Assembly (NCBI GenBank): GCA_035710745.1
Contig: DASTCX010000016.1
Coordinates: 1 to 64,000, forward strand
Length of the DNA: 64,000 bases
Origin: Candidatus Eremiobacteraceae bacterium
GTDB taxonomy: Bacteria; Vulcanimicrobiota; Vulcanimicrobiia; Eremiobacterales; Eremiobacteraceae
Reading direction: 5' to 3'
A program made the translations under genes and the position numbers. How positions within the stretch are numbered: the stretch's first letter is position 1; every line of letters starts with the position of its first letter. The notes beneath the pieces are model-generated. The model saw nothing but the letters and a program-made list of their open reading frames with translations, was not told where the DNA came from and did no database searches. Positions 60,089 to 64,000 of the stretch are shown here, piece by piece.

Positions 60089-60357
60089 CGACGGCGTCGG
60101 CCACGATCGAGATCATAGTCAAACCGGGCGCGAAAGCGCCCGGGGTCGTTGTCGCGGTCGACGGCGGAATCGTCATCCGCGTGCGCGAGCGGGCGGTCGA
60201 AGGCAAAGCGAATGACGCTGTTCGTCGCGCGATCGCCCGTGCTGTCGGCGTGCCGCCGAGCGCGGTGGCGCTCGTCCGAGGCGCCACAGGCCGCCGCAAG
60301 CTCTTCAGGATCGAAGGTTTGACGACGGCCGAGGCGAGGGCGCTGCTGGGCGCCTAG
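60085..60357 (+). CDS. DUF167 (YggU) family protein, probable CTG start
   Basis: A 90-residue protein. It has IEIIVKPGAKAPG, VEGKANDAVRRAIARAVGV and LVRGATGRRKLFRIEG, which are the conserved blocks of the DUF167/YggU fold. The frame has no ATG, GTG or TTG upstream for more than 150 bases within divIVA. The CTG at 60085 overlaps the divIVA stop as CTGA, exactly like the ATGA/GTGA couplings elsewhere here, and gives the right family length. Function is unknown; the family is often found after sepF/divIVA. Its TAG overlaps the stop of the convergent gene. Confidence 0.82.
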   Translation: MTTASATIEIIVKPGAKAPGVVVAVDGGIVIRVRERAVEGKANDAVRRAIARAVGVPPSAVALVRGATGRRKLFRIEGLTTAEARALLGA

Positions 60358-61376
60358 TTCAGCTTGATCCGGCCGATGCGCGCGGGGTCGGTATAGCTCG
60401 GATCCGTGAACCACATATTCCCGTCGGGTCCTGCGACGACCGCCGTCGGAATCGAAGCCGAGTCGAGCAGGATGTGCCGCTCGAACGTGCCCGTGGCCGG
60501 GTTGAAGCGGCTGATCGAATTGCGCAGTGAGTCCGTGATGTAGAAGATGCCGTCGGAGCCTTGCGCGAGGTCGTCGGGATACGCGCCGGCGGTGGGGATC
60601 TTGAATTCGGTCACCTTGCCGTTCACGATGACGCCGATCTTCGCGCTGTGCCTTCCAGTGAACCAGACGTTGTGATCCTGACCGATCGTCAATCCCCACG
60701 GGTTGTCGAACCGGTGCAGGTTCAAGCTGCTCATGAACCTGAGCGTCATCGGGTTGAAGCGTGCGATGTCGTCCGACGTCGAGTCTGTGACATACATGAT
60801 CCCATCGGCGCCGGCGATGATCTCCCAGGGGCTCGAACCGGTAGGAAGCGCAAACTCCCGGATCGCGCCGGCCGTCGTTATGCGGCCGATCTTGTCGCCC
60901 TGATATTCGGTGAACCAGAGGTTGCCATCCGGACCGACCGCGATGCCGCGCGGTGACGAGTTCGGCGTGGCGATGTCGAACATCGTGAACGTGCCAGTGG
61001 TCGTCATCCGGCCGATCCGGTTGGAGCCCGGCGATGTGAACCAGATGTTCCCGTCAGGTCCTGTGACGAGAGCTTCAACATCGTTGTCGGCCGGCTCTCG
61101 GAACTCCGTGATCGTTCCATCCGGCGTTATGCGCGCCAACTGGTTCACGTAGAATTCGGTGAACCACAGATTGCCGTCAGGTCCCATCCGGATATACTCG
61201 GGCCACGAGCTCTGTGTCGGGGTGGCATAGTAGTCGACCTGCGGCCGGCCGAGTGCGGCGATGAAATTCATCGTTCCGGCTTGGTCGCCGGGGGCGGCCG
61301 GTATCGTGGTTCCGGTGCCCGAGCACGCGGCGATGAACGACGCGACAAAAATGATAAACGCGAAACGGTAGATCAT
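60354..61376 (-). CDS. Virginiamycin B lyase-like propeller lipoprotein
   Basis: A 340-residue exported protein. A lipobox (SFIAAC) follows a short signal peptide. The body has about seven blades with the repeat GPDGNLWFTE and IGRIT, the pattern of the Vgb/SMP-30-NHL propeller group. The catalytic histidine and glutamates of true Vgb were not located, so it is named by fold only. The ATG at 61376 has GAGG six bases upstream. Its stop overlaps the DUF167 stop on the other strand, with no terminator between. Confidence 0.82.
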   Translation of the reverse strand: MIYRFAFIIFVASFIAACSGTGTTIPAAPGDQAGTMNFIAALGRPQVDYYATPTQSSWPEYIRMGPDGNLWFTEFYVNQLARITPDGTITEFREPADNDVEALVTGPDGNIWFTSPGSNRIGRMTTTGTFTMFDIATPNSSPRGIAVGPDGNLWFTEYQGDKIGRITTAGAIREFALPTGSSPWEIIAGADGIMYVTDSTSDDIARFNPMTLRFMSSLNLHRFDNPWGLTIGQDHNVWFTGRHSAKIGVIVNGKVTEFKIPTAGAYPDDLAQGSDGIFYITDSLRNSISRFNPATGTFERHILLDSASIPTAVVAGPDGNMWFTDPSYTDPARIGRIKLN

Positions 61377-61476
61377 GAGACACCTCACCGAACGGAAGGC
61401 GATTTGGGATCAGGCTACCGCGCGCCGCTGAAACCCGACTGAAACGTTCGCTGAAATCCGCGATGAGTACCCGCAG

Positions 61477-61638
61477 TTAGGAGCTGGGCGTACCTGAGTT
61501 CGCGCAATCGGCGTGTCCGCATTCGCACCTCTCCGATGGCGTCTGATGCCCCTGTTCGCTGCAATAGTCGCTGCAATACCCGGACTGCTGGCCGGTGATC
61601 ACGCACTTGCATGCCGAGTGTCCGCACTTGCCCGCCAT
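61477..61638 (-). CDS. Metallothionein-like cysteine-rich protein
   Basis: A 53-residue protein with nine cysteines and three histidines: CGHSACKC, GYCSDYCSEQGH and CECGHADC. The layout CxxxxCxC - YCSxxCxxxxH - CxCxHxxC resembles bacterial SmtA/BmtA metallothioneins, which wrap a Zn(II) or Cd(II) cluster. GGAGGAG precedes the ATG at 61638 at a good distance, supporting a real gene. It stands alone between the Vgb-like gene and the flagellar operon; no SmtB-type repressor is adjacent. Confidence 0.75.
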   Translation of the reverse strand: MAGKCGHSACKCVITGQQSGYCSDYCSEQGHQTPSERCECGHADCANSGTPSS

Positions 61639-61743
61639 GATCGATCTCCTCCGCGTGAAACGCAAGCGCCGAGTCGCGCCCGTCGTTTGACTGATATACC
61701 CGTCGGGTCAGTCTTCACACGCGCGAAACGGAACACGAGGTCA

Positions 61744-62037
61744 CTACCGGATGGGTCCGGCGCGGTAGAGGCCTCCGTCGAGTACGATCGATTTCCCGTC
61801 CCCGGCATCGACCGTGCGGTGGACGTCACTAAGCTCTGGCATGATGAATGCGCGCGTCCGGGCCGGTTCCGCCAAACGCCTCGCACCGCTCGGACTCAGC
61901 GTGATGGCGTCCGAGATCGAAGGAGCGAACCAGGCGTCATCGGTTCCGAGATCGAGATCGTACGTCGGCTCTATCGCCGCCGACGTGCTATGTTCCGGCG
62001 CGCGGGTCGCCGGTAGGCTGGAGCGGTCGAGGGTCAC
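61744..62037 (-). CDS. Unknown flagellar-operon protein, candidate anti-sigma factor FlgM
   Basis: A 97-residue soluble protein that starts with GTG inside the fliA stop (GTGA). The N-terminal half is Ser/Ala/Pro-rich and looks disordered. The C-terminal half has ITLSPSGARRL and later LSDVHRTVDAG followed by SIVLDGG. This recalls the FlgM order: TLS-type helix, a V-x-x-x-R-like helix and a G-x-Y/VD turn. Length (97) and the fliA neighbour also fit FlgM. The similarity is weak and by eye, so the name is not assigned. Confidence 0.5.
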   Translation of the reverse strand: MTLDRSSLPATRAPEHSTSAAIEPTYDLDLGTDDAWFAPSISDAITLSPSGARRLAEPARTRAFIMPELSDVHRTVDAGDGKSIVLDGGLYRAGPIR

Positions 62038-62798
62038 TGCTCGTCGTAGCCCGCGAGCGCGGCGCGCAGTCCGACGAGCGCGCGTCCGTGCAGCTGTGAA
62101 ACGCGTTGCTTGCTGATGCCGAGGTGGTCGCCGATCTGGCGCAGCGAGATATTGCCCGCGTAGAACGACGAAACGATGAGACGCTCGCGCGCGGGAAGCG
62201 ATGAGACCGCCTTGCCGACCGCGCGGCGAAGGGCGAGCCGCTCGAACGCGGCGGCGGGGTCGACGCCGTTCGACGGAAGCTTGTCGCGCAGCGGCTGCGT
62301 GTCGTCGGTATTCGGCGCCGGGATATCGATCGATTGGGGCGTCGACCGTCGCAGCGCGATGCGGATCGCGAGAAGCTGGCGTTGATCGAGACCCGCGTTC
62401 TGCGCAGCTGCGTCATCTGATGGAGCGACCCCCGACGTCTGCGTCATCGACCAGCGCGATGCTTCGAGCGTTCTGGCGTCACGCCGCACGCGTTCGGGCA
62501 CGAAATCCATCCTGCGCAGGCCATTGAAGATCGCGCCGCGCACGATCCGGCCCGCCCAATGCTCGAACGTCGCGCCTTGCACCGGGTCGAATCTGTCGAT
62601 CGCGCGGAGCAAACCGATCGAGCCGTCGCCGATGAGGTCGTCGATCGTGAAGTAGTTTGGAAGTCGGCGGAGCACACAGCCGGCGATCTTGCGAACGAGC
62701 GGAAGCGCGGCTTCACAAAGAGCGTCGCGATCGTCGACCGTCCGCGTGCGCGAGTAGTCGACGGCGAGCGCTTGAAGAACCGCGCAACCCGCGGTCAC
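62034..62798 (-). CDS. fliA: Flagellar/motility sigma factor sigma-28 (FliA/WhiG type)
   Basis: A 254-residue sigma factor. Region 2 reads VRKIAGCVLRRLPNYFTIDD, then GSIGLLRAIDRFDPVQGATFEHWAGRIVRGAIFNGLRRMD; region 4 reads LPARERLIVSSFYAGNISLRQIGDHLGISKQRVSQLHGRAL. It lacks region 1.1, as in FliA. It directs polymerase to late flagellar and chemotaxis promoters. It overlaps the rod-binding gene upstream (GTGA) and the small gene downstream (GTGA). Confidence 0.93.
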   Translation of the reverse strand: MTAGCAVLQALAVDYSRTRTVDDRDALCEAALPLVRKIAGCVLRRLPNYFTIDDLIGDGSIGLLRAIDRFDPVQGATFEHWAGRIVRGAIFNGLRRMDFVPERVRRDARTLEASRWSMTQTSGVAPSDDAAAQNAGLDQRQLLAIRIALRRSTPQSIDIPAPNTDDTQPLRDKLPSNGVDPAAAFERLALRRAVGKAVSSLPARERLIVSSFYAGNISLRQIGDHLGISKQRVSQLHGRALVGLRAALAGYDEQ

Positions 62799-63058
62799 TG
62801 TTTGCGCCCCTCGAGAGCATCCATCAGCGACGACTTTAAGCCGATGCCACCGGCGCGCTCGATCGCGCCGGCGAGCGATTGAACGATGAGCTGCGAGAAC
62901 GCGTCATCGCCCTCGGGCGATGCCGTCGTGCCGTAGTCCGCAGTGTCATCATCACTCGCCGGAGGCGATTCGTGTCTTCCAATGCCCGCCGTGTGCAGCA
63001 TCTGTCCGAGGATGACTTGTTCGAATTGCCCGCACGTGGCGTCGAGGCTTTCGCTCAC
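62795..63058 (-). CDS. Flagellar rod-binding domain protein (FlgJ N-terminal type)
   Basis: An 87-residue protein. It has FEQVILGQMLHTAG near the start and SQLIVQSLAGAIERAGGIGL at the end, the two halves of the rod-binding domain found in FlgJ. There is no muramidase domain, as in many bacteria with split FlgJ. It helps rod assembly in the periplasm. It starts three bases after the flgG stop and overlaps fliA by GTGA. Confidence 0.8.
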   Translation of the reverse strand: MSESLDATCGQFEQVILGQMLHTAGIGRHESPPASDDDTADYGTTASPEGDDAFSQLIVQSLAGAIERAGGIGLKSSLMDALEGRKQ

Positions 63059-63061
63059 GGC

Positions 63062-63796
63062 TCAACCCTTTTCGAGATTGTTGGCGAGCCGCAGCATCTC
63101 GTCGGCGGCCTGCACGGTCTTCGCATTCGCTTCGTACGCGCGCTGAGCGGCGAGGATCGACATCATCTCGTCGACGACGCTGACGTTCGCGCGCTCGAGA
63201 TAGCGCTGTTCGAGACGGCCGAAGCCGCCGATGCCCGGACGTCCGGACCGGTCGGCGCCGGCCGACTCGGTCGCGTAATACATGCCGTCATCGCCCTGCC
63301 GAAGCGCGTTGACGTCGTCGAACGCGTGCAGGTGGACGTACCCGCACCGGACCAGCCTTGCGTTGCCGGCGACGTGGGCGACGACCGCGCCGTCCGGCGA
63401 CACGTCCATGCGAGTCGTGCCGGACGGCAGTCGCACGCCATCGAGCGACGCGCCGTTCGGAAGCGAGAGCCGACCGTGCGAATCCGGCGTGAAGTTGCCC
63501 GCTCTCGTGTATGCGGTGCGACCATCGCGGCTTTTGACGCGGAATAAGCCCTCGCCGTCGATCGCGAGATCGTGCTCGTCGCCGGTCGACTCGAGGCGTC
63601 CGGGGGCGAACAGAGTTCGCGCGGCCACGAAGCCGGTTCCAAGAGCGGCTCCGTCGGCCCCGATGAGCTCTGCGAATTCCGGACGTGTCGCGCGGAAGCC
63701 GGGCGTGTCGACATTGGCGAGGTTCGAGGAGATCGTATCGAGGGCGGCCTGCTGCGCAGCCATGCCGGCTGCGCCCTCGACGAGCGCGCGATTCAC
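63062..63796 (-). CDS. flgG: Flagellar distal rod protein FlgG
   Basis: A 244-residue axial protein. The N-terminal rod motif ALDTISSNLANVDTPGFRATR, the central DLAIDGEGLFRVKSRDGRTAYTRAG and the C-terminal YLERANVSVVDEMMSILAAQRAYEANAK are the three conserved blocks of FlgG/FlgF proteins. The C-terminal form fits FlgG, and the preceding gene is of the same family, giving a flgF-flgG pair. It overlaps that gene by four bases. Confidence 0.9.
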   Translation of the reverse strand: MNRALVEGAAGMAAQQAALDTISSNLANVDTPGFRATRPEFAELIGADGAALGTGFVAARTLFAPGRLESTGDEHDLAIDGEGLFRVKSRDGRTAYTRAGNFTPDSHGRLSLPNGASLDGVRLPSGTTRMDVSPDGAVVAHVAGNARLVRCGYVHLHAFDDVNALRQGDDGMYYATESAGADRSGRPGIGGFGRLEQRYLERANVSVVDEMMSILAAQRAYEANAKTVQAADEMLRLANNLEKG

Positions 63797-64000
63797 TGTC
63801 GCACCGTCGGAACGTCGGTTACCGCACGACGCAACGTCTCATCTGCACGTTGCGCTGCCTTTTCGTCCGCTTCGTACGCTCGTTGCGCGCCGACAAGCGC
63901 CGTCATCTCTGCGATCGGGTCGACAGTCGATTCTTCCAAGTAGCCGCTATGGACGGTAGTCGACGCGGCTTTGAGCGGCACGGAACTCGCGGATGCGTTT
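63793..64000 (-). CDS. flgF: Flagellar basal-body rod protein (FlgF type), C-terminal part
   Basis: The last 68 codons of a gene that continues beyond the right edge. GYLEESTVDPIAEMTALVGAQ followed by RAYEADEKAAQRADETLRR is the conserved C-terminal block of flagellar rod/hook proteins. Being directly before flgG, it is most likely flgF, although another rod protein is possible. The start and N-terminal motif are outside the window. Confidence 0.82.
   Translation of the reverse strand, partial: NASASSVPLKAASTTVHSGYLEESTVDPIAEMTALVGAQRAYEADEKAAQRADETLRRAVTDVPTVRQ

Overview
The window is 64 kb of high-GC, tightly packed bacterial DNA, very probably a chromosome or a large contig of an uncultured lineage. 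The cell has two membranes: there is a TonB-dependent receptor, outer-membrane-type barrels, Lgt/LspA and many lipoproteins. It also carries genes typical of Terrabacteria: sepF, divIVA, csaB with a DUF5693 partner, and a stand-alone DUF167 gene. With the GloVer-repeat and virginiamycin-B-lyase-like propeller lipoproteins, this best fits Candidatus Eremiobacterota (WPS-2) or a neighbouring phylum. That placement is an inference from gene content. Genes within operons overlap by NTGA (ATGA, GTGA, TTGA and, in one case, CTGA).

Region by region. 1-0.3 kb: right end of an IS3-type element and tRNA-Val(UAC). 0.3-10 kb: secreted or lipoprotein genes (GloVer propeller, alpha/beta hydrolase, prolyl oligopeptidase, BNR/Asp-box protein) and a Crp-type regulator. 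10-15 kb: DoxX, a divergent HxlR regulator, then a ba3-type cytochrome oxidase operon with a 39-residue subunit-IIa-like protein, subunits II and I, a second stand-alone CuA-type cupredoxin and a monohaem cytochrome with a barrel-like C-terminus. 15-20.5 kb: UspA and a two-component system whose operon ends in a deletion scar joining the start of phosphoketolase to the end of acetate kinase; upstream lies an mRNA leader predicted to hide the ribosome-binding site. 20.5-23 kb: a DUF885 peptidase.

23-41.4 kb is a catabolic island for polyamines and omega-amino acids. On the minus strand: GabT, PatA, an aldehyde dehydrogenase and an APC permease. Divergently, on the plus strand: a PucR regulator, then a TonB-dependent receptor, Tat-exported flavin amine oxidase, class III aminotransferase, second permease, MmsA, a small membrane protein, a GNAT acetyltransferase and a small unknown protein. 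Together they can take putrescine to GABA and succinate semialdehyde, and amine or beta-alanine-type substrates to acyl-CoA. 41.4-46 kb: a degenerate GGDEF protein and an exopolysaccharide export/deacetylation pair. 46-51 kb: DUF5693, csaB and an M50 protease. 51-60.4 kb: housekeeping genes ileS, lgt, a ccdA whose first membrane segment has moved to the C-terminus, lspA, rluD, tgt, yggS, sepF, divIVA and DUF167. 60.4-64 kb: a Vgb-like lipoprotein, a metallothionein-like protein and a flagellar operon (flgF', flgG, flgJ-type rod-binding gene, fliA, and a possible flgM).

Two families of short intergenic palindromes (10 copies and 3 copies) are scattered from 20 to 54 kb, mostly as neighbouring pairs, with compensatory base changes in their stems. 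The most unusual items are the circularly permuted CcdA, these paired palindromes, the phosphoketolase/acetate kinase scar, the RBS-hiding leader, the second CuA protein and the FlgM candidate.
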